Assembly (NCBI GenBank): GCA_002696885.1
Contig: NZSO01000015.1
Span: 1-7,020, forward strand
Source: Verrucomicrobiales bacterium
GTDB taxonomy: Bacteria; Verrucomicrobiota; Verrucomicrobiia; Verrucomicrobiales; DEV007
DNA length: 7,020 bases
Reading direction: 5' to 3'
The notes under the pieces were generated by a model, which was not told the DNA's origin, did no database searches, and was given only the letters and a program-made list of their open reading frames with translations. Position numbers and translations under genes: made by a program. Positions 1 through 6,469 of this stretch are shown here, piece after piece (the stretch's first letter is position 1; every line of letters starts with the position of its first letter).

Positions 1-788
1 TCAAGATTCATAACGTTGTGAGTGAAAGTTCTTTCCACACTGCATGATTTTCGTTCTCGATTTGAAACAACAATTCTATCGTCTATTCCTCTGCACAGTT
101 TATAGAGATTCGTCCCGAATTTCCCAAAATACTTGTGTAGCATTACGATATCGAACTGTTGTAAATCACTACACGTTGTTACATCAAGGGATGAAAGCTT
201 TTCTGATGTCTTGCCCCCAACCCCCCATATTTTATTCACTGGCAATTTCTTCATGAAGTCATCTATTTGATTATTTTTAACTTCAAATTGTCCATTAGGT
301 TTATTCCAATCACTGGCAATTTTGGCCAACATTTTATTGGGTGCTATTCCAGCTGAACAGGTTAGATTTCTTTTTTCAAAGATTTCATTTCTTATATCGC
401 GAGCTAATTCATACGGATTTGAGGTTTTTTCTGATACGTCAAGGTATGCCTCATCTAATGATAAAGGTTCAATGAGATCCGTATATTTTTTGAATATTTT
501 TCGAATTTCTTTTGATTCACTTTTATATAGGTCATGTCTTACAGGCAGTATTATTAAGTTTGGGCATAATTGGAGCGCTTTAAATGAAGGCATTGCAGAC
601 CTGCAGCCATATTCTCTGGCAATGTAGTTGCAAGTTGTTAAAACTCCTCTTCCAGCTGTACTTCCACCCACGGCTACCGGTTGATCGTTTAAGCTTGGAT
701 TTTCTCTGATTTCGATTGCGGCATAGAAACAATCCATATCAATATGAATTATACTCTTAGCGTTAAATTCTTCATTCAGACCTGACAT
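1..788 (-). CDS. dinB: DNA polymerase IV (Y-family translesion polymerase), 3' part cut by the window edge
   Basis: Translating the minus strand from the ATG at 788 gives 262 uninterrupted residues that read as DinB/Pol IV, an error-prone polymerase that copies past damaged template bases. The palm begins with IIHIDMDCFYAAIE (residues 13-26). D17 matches the first catalytic metal ligand, and Y22 sits at the steric-gate position that excludes ribonucleotides (Phe in E. coli DinB, Tyr in several other Y-family enzymes). D112 and E113 in SLDEAYLDV are the other acidic catalytic residues. Further family blocks are SAMPSFKAL (64-72), SAGIAPNKMLAKIASDWNKP (145-164), the helix-hairpin-helix-like KIWGVGGKTSEKL (186-198) and GKFG (222-225). 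The family is usually about 350 residues, so most of the little-finger domain and the C-terminal beta-clamp-binding peptide lie outside the window. The start is fixed by family alignment and an upstream AAGGAC. The reading frame is intact to the edge. No LexA-type operator was recognised upstream. Confidence 0.97.
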   Translation of the reverse strand, partial: MSGLNEEFNAKSIIHIDMDCFYAAIEIRENPSLNDQPVAVGGSTAGRGVLTTCNYIAREYGCRSAMPSFKALQLCPNLIILPVRHDLYKSESKEIRKIFKKYTDLIEPLSLDEAYLDVSEKTSNPYELARDIRNEIFEKRNLTCSAGIAPNKMLAKIASDWNKPNGQFEVKNNQIDDFMKKLPVNKIWGVGGKTSEKLSSLDVTTCSDLQQFDIVMLHKYFGKFGTNLYKLCRGIDDRIVVSNRERKSCSVERTFTHNVMNL

Positions 789-850
789 TTGTCCTTACCT
801 ATGAAATCTTTTATGTTTAAATCTCTTAAATTCTATTTATATATAAAAAC
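789..850 (+). promoter_or_regulatory. Divergent intergenic region with a candidate promoter for the cyclophilin pair
   Basis: These 62 AT-rich bases separate divergent dinB and the first cyclophilin and must carry start signals for at least the plus-strand pair. A candidate is TTGTCC (789-794) and TATGTT (812-817), spaced 17 bases apart and each matching four of six positions of the sigma-70 consensus. It would give a leader of roughly 28 bases. TATATATAAA just before the ATG at 851 is too close to the start to be a standard -10 for a leadered transcript. No convincing dinB promoter was found here; it may begin inside the cyclophilin gene. Confidence 0.25.
791..799 (-). promoter_or_regulatory. 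Ribosome binding site of dinB
   Basis: On the minus strand the bases before the ATG at 788 read AGGTAAGGACAA. The AAGGA core lies about 4 bases from the start codon. This is the clearest Shine-Dalgarno-like site in the window and supports the chosen dinB start. The other protein genes mostly lack one. Confidence 0.5.
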
Positions 851-1447
851 ATGAACTTTAAGTTTATTTCCATATTTTATATTATTCTATCAATCCTATG
901 TAATGCAGAAAACCCAAAGGTATTACTAGAGACTAGCCAAGGTAACGTCACCTTGGAATTGAACCAAGAAAAAGCCCCTCTGACCGTTAATAATTTTATC
1001 AGTTATGTAGAAAAAAAGTTTTACGACAATACTGTTTTCCACAGGGTAATAGATGATTTCATGATTCAGGGTGGAGGTTTCTCTAATGAAGATCCGCCCG
1101 CACAAAAGAAACCTGAATCGCCAATCAAGAACGAAGGCAAAAAATCAGGTCTTTCGAACATCAGAGGCAGCATTGCGATGGCCAGAACCAACGATCCTGA
1201 TAGTGCTACATCCCAATTTTTTATTAATGTTGTTGATAATAGTAAAGGTTTGGACCCGGGCGGATATAGTCCTGAGGGTTATGCTGTTTTTGGAAAAGTT
1301 ATCAAAGGAATGGACGTCGTTGATAAAATAAAAAAAGTAAAAACAGGAACAAGCCGATTGAAAACTTTGTCAGGGGTTGGGGCTATGAGAGATGTTCCCG
1401 TAGATAAAGTAATCATAAAAACAGCAAAAGTGATCAAATCAAAATAA
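851..1447 (+). CDS. Cyclophilin-type peptidyl-prolyl cis-trans isomerase, exported (signal peptide)
   Basis: This 198-residue cyclophilin should catalyse cis-trans isomerisation of X-Pro bonds and so assist folding of exported proteins. Residues 1-19 form a signal peptide: a short N-terminus with one Lys, the hydrophobic run ISIFYIILSIL and a C-N-A site for cleavage before E20. The Cys at 17 is not in a proper lipobox, so a soluble periplasmic protein is more likely than a lipoprotein. The cyclophilin domain covers about 22-195. FHRVIDDFMIQGG (63-75) carries the catalytic Arg (R65) and the substrate-contacting Gln (Q73). SIAMARTNDPDSATSQFFI (107-125) and YAVFGKVIKGMDVVDKI (144-160) are further family blocks. 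The position of the human CypA cyclosporin-contact Trp is not Trp, as is common in bacteria. A Pro/Lys-rich insertion (81-100) and a C-terminal insertion (164-182) lengthen the loops. No Shine-Dalgarno motif precedes the ATG. The next gene, a paralogue, starts 2 bases after the stop. Confidence 0.95.
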   Translation: MNFKFISIFYIILSILCNAENPKVLLETSQGNVTLELNQEKAPLTVNNFISYVEKKFYDNTVFHRVIDDFMIQGGGFSNEDPPAQKKPESPIKNEGKKSGLSNIRGSIAMARTNDPDSATSQFFINVVDNSKGLDPGGYSPEGYAVFGKVIKGMDVVDKIKKVKTGTSRLKTLSGVGAMRDVPVDKVIIKTAKVIKSK

Positions 1448-1449
1448 AT

Positions 1450-2172
1450 ATGAAAACCGTTTCCTCTATTCTTTTAATTCAAATCTTATTCTTATCTTGT
1501 TCCTCTAAAAAGGATCCAGTTGAGAACTCTAAAAAAACGTCTGCTGAAGAGGTAACTCCTGAGAAGTCCGTGGCTAATAGTGAGACTGATCAACCTTTGA
1601 TTGCTAAGGATCCGGAAACTACAGATAATTCTCCACACGTTGTCATGGATACATCAATGGGTGAAATCGTTATTGAATTAGATGCACTCAATGCGCCGAT
1701 AACAGTTAAAAACTTTCTTAATTATGTCGCATCAAAGCATTACGATAAAACAATTTTTCATCGAGTTATTGATGGCTTTATGATTCAAGGGGGCGGATTT
1801 TCCAGTGAAGGCGATGAAAAAGCAACGGATGAACCTATTAAAAACGAGGGAAAAAATGGTCTTAGCAATAAGAGAGGAACAATTGCCATGGCAAGGACTA
1901 ATGATCCCAATAGTGCGACCTCACAATTCTTTATCAATACTGTAGATAACAGTAGAGGCTTGGATGCAGGTGGTGCGAATGGACCTGATGGTTATGCCGT
2001 TTTTGGCAAAGTGGTATCGGGTATGGAAACAGTTGATAAAATTGCAAAAGTCAGAGTTGGTCCCAAAACCTTGAGATCAAGGGCGCAAAATGGTCAGCTA
2101 TATCCTAGTCCGAATGGAGATGTGCCAGTGGAGAATGTTGTAATTAATTCTCTGACACTCAAAAAGGATTAA
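1450..2172 (+). CDS. Cyclophilin-type peptidyl-prolyl cis-trans isomerase, predicted lipoprotein
   Basis: This 240-residue protein has a cyclophilin domain closely similar to the gene just upstream, from which it is separated by 2 bases; both probably share one mRNA. Residues 1-16 are a signal peptide ending in LFLSC, so C17 is a probable lipidation site; Phe at -3 makes the lipobox slightly atypical. Residues 18-62 are a low-complexity linker rich in Ser, Lys, Glu, Thr and Asp that would tether the enzyme to a membrane. The catalytic domain spans about 63-238. FHRVIDGFMIQGG (103-115) carries R105 and Q113. TIAMARTNDPNSATSQFFI (144-162) and GYAVFGKVVSGMETVDKIAK (181-200) follow. Compared with its neighbour it has a shorter insert after the QGG motif and a longer C-terminal loop (about 205-223). 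The assigned role is folding of envelope proteins. It ends 16 bases before the convergent aldolase gene, with no evident terminator hairpin between them. Confidence 0.95.
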   Translation: MKTVSSILLIQILFLSCSSKKDPVENSKKTSAEEVTPEKSVANSETDQPLIAKDPETTDNSPHVVMDTSMGEIVIELDALNAPITVKNFLNYVASKHYDKTIFHRVIDGFMIQGGGFSSEGDEKATDEPIKNEGKNGLSNKRGTIAMARTNDPNSATSQFFINTVDNSRGLDAGGANGPDGYAVFGKVVSGMETVDKIAKVRVGPKTLRSRAQNGQLYPSPNGDVPVENVVINSLTLKKD

Positions 2173-2188
2173 AACTAACTTTTAAGAT

Positions 2189-2986
2189 CTAATTTAAGAT
2201 ATTAAGAGCCTGATCGAGTGAGGCATCTTCATGAACGATTGCATGGAGGCTCTTTGCGACAAGGGCTGGTTTTTCGTGCTGAAAAACATTACGCCCGACG
2301 GCGACTCCAGATGCTCCGGAATCCATCGCCATTTTGACCATTTTCAGAAGAGCTCTATCATCACCCATCGCAGCTCCTCCCAGTACCACAACAGGAACAA
2401 ATGATGAATCAATGATTTTTCTGAAATCATTGATTTCCGCATCATGAGGAAAGGCAGTCTTAACTACGTCTGCCCCGAGTTCACAAGCCATTCTGACTGA
2501 AAAAGCAATATTTTCAATGTTGTAGTCATCAGGTTTTCCAATACCAAAGGGTAGAGACTCTAGAATTACAGGAAGTTCAGAGTCAATGCACTCACTGACG
2601 AGGCTGGCGCATTCACGATAAATTCTATCTTCCGACTGATGGTGGGTATAACACATGTTCATCACTGCATTAGCGTTAACGTTCAAAGCATCATCGGCTG
2701 TAAACGCTCGATAACTTCCATGGTCTTGATTTGATTTGTAAACAGGTTTGTAAACATCTGTCCTGAAGCAAATCCCCTTACCAGTTAGCTGATCAGAAAA
2801 AGTTCTAGCGGTACCATAATTGACTACAAATCCATCGACAAAGGGTGAGACATCCTCAATCAACTGCCCGGTATCGTTGAGTTCTGGCACTGGTATGACT
2901 GTACCATGATCTATAGGTAAAATAACTGTTTTACCATTCTTAAAGAATTTATCCCAATTGAGCCGGAAAATATTATTTTCTTCCAT
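2189..2986 (-). CDS. Class I aldolase, DhnA/LsrF family (fructose-bisphosphate aldolase-like)
   Basis: This 265-residue TIM barrel belongs to the archaeal-type class I aldolase/LsrF group. Those enzymes act on phosphorylated ketoses or related keto-phosphates through a Lys Schiff base. The first strand ends in VILPIDHGT (21-29), with the family's Asp-His pair. K176 in GADVVKTAFP (171-180) is the expected Schiff-base lysine. VVLGGAAMGD (200-209) and GVAVGRNVFQ (227-236) match the C-terminal phosphate-binding loops. The start at 2986 suits the family's usual length. An ATG at 3004 would add six residues (MENFFK), and the open frame extends to 3226 but would overlap the hydrolase gene. A GGAG at about 12 bases upstream of 2986 is rather distant for a ribosome site. 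The gene is divergent from the hydrolase-isomerase-kinase run, so a shared sugar pathway is plausible. Sequence alone does not separate fructose-bisphosphate aldolase from LsrF-like thiolase or another sugar-phosphate aldolase. Confidence 0.88.
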   Translation of the reverse strand: MEENNIFRLNWDKFFKNGKTVILPIDHGTVIPVPELNDTGQLIEDVSPFVDGFVVNYGTARTFSDQLTGKGICFRTDVYKPVYKSNQDHGSYRAFTADDALNVNANAVMNMCYTHHQSEDRIYRECASLVSECIDSELPVILESLPFGIGKPDDYNIENIAFSVRMACELGADVVKTAFPHDAEINDFRKIIDSSFVPVVVLGGAAMGDDRALLKMVKMAMDSGASGVAVGRNVFQHEKPALVAKSLHAIVHEDASLDQALNILN

Positions 2987-3097
2987 CTTAAAAAAGTTCT
3001 CCATTAATAACAAAATGACAAAGAAAAACTTGGATTTCCTTGAAGCTTCGGATATGAAAAAAGGAACCTTATTGATATTTATACCCTTACAAAGAAA
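2987..3097. promoter_or_regulatory. Divergent promoter region between aldolase and the hydrolase-isomerase-kinase run
   Basis: These 111 AT-rich bases lie between two divergent transcription units and must hold their start signals. No strong -35/-10 pair was found on either strand. TATTTATACC (3076-3085) lies a plausible short distance before the ATG at 3098, but no good -35 pairs with it. Possible regulator sites are the 8-base palindrome GAAGCTTC (3042-3049) and a TTCCTT/AAGGAA inverted repeat (3036-3041 and 3061-3066). Both are short enough to be chance in AT-rich DNA. Confidence 0.35.
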
Positions 3098-3901
3098 ATG
3101 CCTCATATAGAAACTAACGGAATAAAGATGCACTATACAGAACAAGGTGATGGTGACCCCTTGTTGCTGATTATGGGAATTACCGCACCTGGTGCTGTTT
3201 GGGAAGCTCACGCAGAAGAATGGCAAAAAGATTTTAGATGTATTTTGGGTGATAATCGTGGTGTTGGTGAGTCAGACAAGCCTGAGGGTCCTTATACGAG
3301 TGAAATGATGGCTGACGACTACGCAGGTCTTCTTGATGAATTAGGCATAGAAAGCGCAAGAGTGGTTGGTTGCTCAATGGGTTCAATCATTGCTCAGCAA
3401 CTTGCCCTTAGGCACCCTGAAAAAGTTAAGAGTGCTGTTCTAATGTGTACTTGGTCTCGATGTGATAGATATGCAGTTTCGGTTTTTGAGCACATGATGA
3501 ATGCCAAGGCGAGACTGAAGCCTGAAGAATTCATGAAGTTTGTTCAGCTACTAATTTTCACAAAACCTTTCTGGGACAATGATGATTGTTATCAGGGTAT
3601 AATTGATGGACAGAATGATGCGCGTTTAGGTGCAGCACCTCAACCGGTTCACTCAATGGAAGCTCAAGCTTCAGCTTGCATAAATCATGATGTTTATGCC
3701 GATTTAGGTAAAATAGAATGTCCTTGCTTATTGATTGGAGGTAAAGATGATATATTTACTCCAGCCTGGATGGCAGAGGAAACAGCTGAGGCAATTCCTA
3801 ATTCTGATTTGCATTTGTATGATGGCGCAGGTCACGCATTTCATTGGGAAAAGTTAGACGATTTTAATCCCAGAGTAAGGGATTGGTTAAAAGCAAATTA
3901 A
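3098..3901 (+). CDS. Alpha/beta hydrolase fold enzyme
   Basis: This 267-residue protein has the complete signature of a serine alpha/beta hydrolase. LLLIMGITAP (22-31) is in the place of the oxyanion-hole segment. DNRGVGESDKP (52-62) is the typical strand-4 block. GCSMGS (91-96) is the nucleophile elbow with S93. D218 in GGKDDIFTP (214-222) is the probable acid and H246 in GAGHAFHWE (243-251) the general base. There is no signal peptide, so it should be cytoplasmic. Residues about 120-195 form the variable cap that sets substrate choice. The overall pattern resembles 3-oxoadipate enol-lactonase-like and related C-C or ester hydrolases, but the substrate cannot be read from sequence. As the first gene of a run with a sugar isomerase and AraB-type kinase, a lactonase or sugar-ester hydrolase is an inference from context. 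The start at 3098 gives the normal N-terminus (PHIETNGIKMHY). The leader ACAAAGAAA has no Shine-Dalgarno site. Confidence 0.9.
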   Translation: MPHIETNGIKMHYTEQGDGDPLLLIMGITAPGAVWEAHAEEWQKDFRCILGDNRGVGESDKPEGPYTSEMMADDYAGLLDELGIESARVVGCSMGSIIAQQLALRHPEKVKSAVLMCTWSRCDRYAVSVFEHMMNAKARLKPEEFMKFVQLLIFTKPFWDNDDCYQGIIDGQNDARLGAAPQPVHSMEAQASACINHDVYADLGKIECPCLLIGGKDDIFTPAWMAEETAEAIPNSDLHLYDGAGHAFHWEKLDDFNPRVRDWLKAN

Positions 3902-3922
3902 TAAAAAAGAACAATAAAAATT

Positions 3923-4759
3923 ATGGCTATAAAATTTGGCTCAGAAGTATACACATGGTTTATGGATGGCTATGGTGAAGGTAATGATAATAAACTGCCA
4001 CATATGGCAAAAATTATAGGTGAGGCTGGTTTTGCCGGCATTGAACCAATGGTTCTTGAACCCTACGATACTTATTGGATGGGCGATTGCAAAGATCCTC
4101 AAAAACTAAAGGATGCTCTAGATGAAGCCGGTATTGAGCTTGCAGCTTTAGCATTAATCTGCAAATGGGATGAAGAAGAAGAAACAGAATCAGAGAGAAT
4201 TGCAGCTGACTGGACTATTGAGACCCTAAAACTTTTCCCTGGGGCTGCTTTAGGAACTGTCCCCCTTCCTGATGGAAGACATAACTTACAACAGAGAAGA
4301 GTTAATTTAGTTAACAATGTAAATAGAGTTTCTAGAAGAGCGGCCGAAGCTGGGTTGAAATGCTCTTTTCATCCTAACAGCCCACCACCTTCACTTGTCA
4401 GAACTCAGGATGACTATGATGTTGTTTTAAATAGCCTAGATCCCACCGTTACGGGATGGACGCCCGACGTTGGTCACATTGCTCGTGGAGGTATGGACGT
4501 CATAGACACAATGACAAAGTGGGGGCATTTGGTTAATCATATTCATTATAAAGATTTTTCAGGTAATGGTCCCGAACCATGGGCTCAGATGGGCAGCGGG
4601 AAACTCGATTTTCACAAAATTACTGAATGGCTTACTCTTCGTAATTATGAAGGTTGGATTATTTGTGAGGATGAGGCAGAGGTTGCCATCAAAGATCCAG
4701 ACGGAGTGACTTTACAAAATGGTCAGTGGTGTAAAGATAATCTTTTCCCAATGGTCTAA
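3923..4759 (+). CDS. Sugar phosphate isomerase/epimerase, xylose isomerase-like TIM barrel
   Basis: This 278-residue protein fits the AP-endonuclease-2/xylose-isomerase-like TIM barrel family (IolE, IolI, hydroxypyruvate isomerase and 3-epimerase relatives). Its members isomerise or epimerise sugars or inosose with a divalent metal. Family features are visible along the barrel. GFAGIEPM (36-43) has a Glu (E41) at the end of strand 2. CSFHPNS (147-153) carries H150. TPDVGHIARGG (180-190) carries D182 and H185. HIHYKDF (206-212) carries H208. IICEDE (246-251) carries E249. These match the usual metal and substrate ligands. AQMGSGKLDF (221-230) resembles the 'G.G.ld' loop before the last strand. 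It is cytoplasmic, with no signal peptide. It starts 21 bases after the hydrolase and ends 30 bases before the kinase, so the three are probably cotranscribed. The start codon follows an A-rich leader without a Shine-Dalgarno site. The exact substrate is unknown; a keto-sugar passed to or from the kinase is likely by context. Confidence 0.88.
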   Translation: MAIKFGSEVYTWFMDGYGEGNDNKLPHMAKIIGEAGFAGIEPMVLEPYDTYWMGDCKDPQKLKDALDEAGIELAALALICKWDEEEETESERIAADWTIETLKLFPGAALGTVPLPDGRHNLQQRRVNLVNNVNRVSRRAAEAGLKCSFHPNSPPPSLVRTQDDYDVVLNSLDPTVTGWTPDVGHIARGGMDVIDTMTKWGHLVNHIHYKDFSGNGPEPWAQMGSGKLDFHKITEWLTLRNYEGWIICEDEAEVAIKDPDGVTLQNGQWCKDNLFPMV

Positions 4760-4789
4760 AATACTCACTGGGTAGAAAATAATTATATA

Positions 4790-6469
4790 ATGGCAAATTT
4801 TGCTATCGGTTTGGACTTTGGGACAAACTCGTGTCGTTCAGTTATCATCAACGTTGATAATGGTGAAGAGCTTGCGACAAGCGTATATAGTTATCCATCC
4901 GGTGAACTTGGTATTATTACTGATCAAACTGACCCAAACGTCGCCAGACAAAATCCACAAGACTACATATCAGGTCTAGAGTTTATCATTAAAGAATCTC
5001 TGAGCGGAGCTGAAAGAGATTTTCCTGATTTTGATTCAGATAATATTATTGGTATTGGTGTTGATACAACAGGAAGTACACCAATTCCGGTTGATGCTGA
5101 ATGCAGGCCGCTTGCGTTAAATGATCAGTTTAAAGATAACATCAATGCCTTGGTATGGTTGTGGAAAGATCATACTGCATACGAGGAGGCTGAAGAAATC
5201 ACTAAGCTTGCTAATGACATTAGACCGCAATTTCTCGAAAGATGTGGTGGGACATATTCCTCAGAATGGTGGTGGGCAAAGATACTACATCTTAAAAGAA
5301 TAGCGCCCGAAGTTTTTAATTCGGCCCATTCATTTCTTGAACATTGTGATTACATTCCTGCATTACTTTCGGGTGTTAATGATATTTCTCTGGTTAAGAG
5401 AAGTGTTTGTGCGGCTGGCCATAAAGCGATGTATTGCCCTTCGTGGGGAGGTCTTCCTGATAAGGAATTTCTTGGATTGCTTGACCCACAGCTGGAGGAA
5501 TTGAGAGACAGACTGTATGAGACAGCTTACCCGTCGAATCATGCTGCTGGATCTCTTTCGTTAGAGTGGTCAGAAAAAACGGGGCTTCGAGAAGGTATTC
5601 CCATTGCAGTTGGAGCCTTTGATTGTCATATGGGCGCTGTGGCTTGTGGAGTTAAAGAAGGTGTATTTACTAAGATTCTCGGTACCAGCACCTGTGATAT
5701 TACAGTAGTTCCTGAATCTCAAAATGTTGATCATATCCCTGGTGTTTGTGGTGTTGTAAACGGTTCGGTTCTTCCTGATCATTTCGGTGTTGAGGCAGGA
5801 CAAAGTGCCGTTGGTGATATTTTTCTATGGTTGGTAAATAACATAGTCCCTGACTCGTATGGTTCGTCCATGGATGAAAAGTTTGAAACGATGGAGAAAT
5901 TGATGTCCAATGATGCTCCTGGATCATCTGGTTTAATTGCGCTCGATTGGAATAATGGAAATAGAACAATTCTGGTTGATGTAAGGCTTTCAGGTTTACT
6001 ATTGGGTCAAACTTTACATACAAAAGCTCATGAAATATATAGAGCGTATATTGAGGCTACCGCATTCGGTGCTTTAACTATAATCAATAGGATTGAGGAT
6101 TATGGTGTAAAGATAAAAGAAGTTGTTACAACTGGAGGACTATCTGTTAAAAATACCGTTTTGATGCAGATATATGCTGACATTTTAGATCGCCCTCTCA
6201 AGGTTGCTAAGAGTGATCAGACTTGCGCTGTTGGAGCTGCTCTCTTTGGTGCGAGTATTAATGAAGGTTTTGATATTTTTGAACTAAGAGATAAGTGCGC
6301 ATTAATAAGGGATAAAATATACCAGCCAAACCCAGAGGCGGTTAAAATTTATAGAAAACTATATTCTTTATATACAGATCTTCACGATGCATTTGGCACA
6401 GAGAAGTGGCAGGGAAATCTTTCGAGAGTTATGAAAGATTTGATTAATCTTAGAGAAGATCAGCGTTGA
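4790..6469 (+). CDS. araB: L-ribulokinase (FGGY carbohydrate kinase, AraB type)
   Basis: At 559 residues, close to the 566 of E. coli AraB, this is a full-length FGGY kinase of the ribulokinase subfamily. That subfamily transfers phosphate from ATP to C5 of ribulose. The N-terminal domain opens with AIGLDFGTNSCRS (5-17), the first ATP-phosphate loop. GIGVDTTGSTP (88-98), WLWKDHTAYEEAEEI (123-137), YSSEWWWAKILH (156-167) and SAGH-like AAGHK (208-212) follow. The catalytic base is D278 in GAFDCHMGAV (275-284). GTSTCD (298-303) is the AraB-specific version of the second phosphate motif. GVEAGQSAVGDI (333-344), ATAFGA (423-428), TTGGLSVKN (447-455) and SDQTCAVGAALFG (475-487) complete the C-terminal domain. 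It ends an apparent three-gene operon. The leader (TAATTATATA) lacks a Shine-Dalgarno site. The 3' end overlaps a convergent small ORF by 10 bases. araA and araD are not in the window, so the physiological substrate may be L- or D-ribulose or a related ketose. Confidence 0.95.
   Translation: MANFAIGLDFGTNSCRSVIINVDNGEELATSVYSYPSGELGIITDQTDPNVARQNPQDYISGLEFIIKESLSGAERDFPDFDSDNIIGIGVDTTGSTPIPVDAECRPLALNDQFKDNINALVWLWKDHTAYEEAEEITKLANDIRPQFLERCGGTYSSEWWWAKILHLKRIAPEVFNSAHSFLEHCDYIPALLSGVNDISLVKRSVCAAGHKAMYCPSWGGLPDKEFLGLLDPQLEELRDRLYETAYPSNHAAGSLSLEWSEKTGLREGIPIAVGAFDCHMGAVACGVKEGVFTKILGTSTCDITVVPESQNVDHIPGVCGVVNGSVLPDHFGVEAGQSAVGDIFLWLVNNIVPDSYGSSMDEKFETMEKLMSNDAPGSSGLIALDWNNGNRTILVDVRLSGLLLGQTLHTKAHEIYRAYIEATAFGALTIINRIEDYGVKIKEVVTTGGLSVKNTVLMQIYADILDRPLKVAKSDQTCAVGAALFGASINEGFDIFELRDKCALIRDKIYQPNPEAVKIYRKLYSLYTDLHDAFGTEKWQGNLSRVMKDLINLREDQR

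Noticed and set aside
44..627. Two plus-strand open frames (44-256 and 322-627).
   Set aside because: They lie opposite dinB, whose minus-strand frame is unbroken and matches Pol IV motifs along its length. They resemble no known protein.
1071..1331. Plus-strand open frame of 86 codons inside the first cyclophilin.
   Set aside because: It is an out-of-frame reading of the cyclophilin coding region.
2173..2205. Repeated TTTAAGAT words at the junction of the second cyclophilin and the aldolase, considered as a bidirectional terminator.
   Set aside because: They are short direct repeats in AT-rich DNA, partly inside the aldolase C-terminus, and form no stable G/C-containing stem.
2987..3226. 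N-terminal extension of the aldolase by 80 codons to an ATG at 3226.
   Set aside because: The added residues do not match the aldolase family and would overlap the start of the well-supported hydrolase gene on the other strand. The family-length start is 2986 (or 3004).
4099..4317. Minus-strand open frame of 72 codons.
   Set aside because: It lies entirely opposite the isomerase/epimerase gene and shows no domain features.
5570..6023. Overlapping minus-strand open frames of 77 and 107 codons.
   Set aside because: They are antisense to the catalytic half of the ribulokinase, with unlikely composition and no family resemblance.
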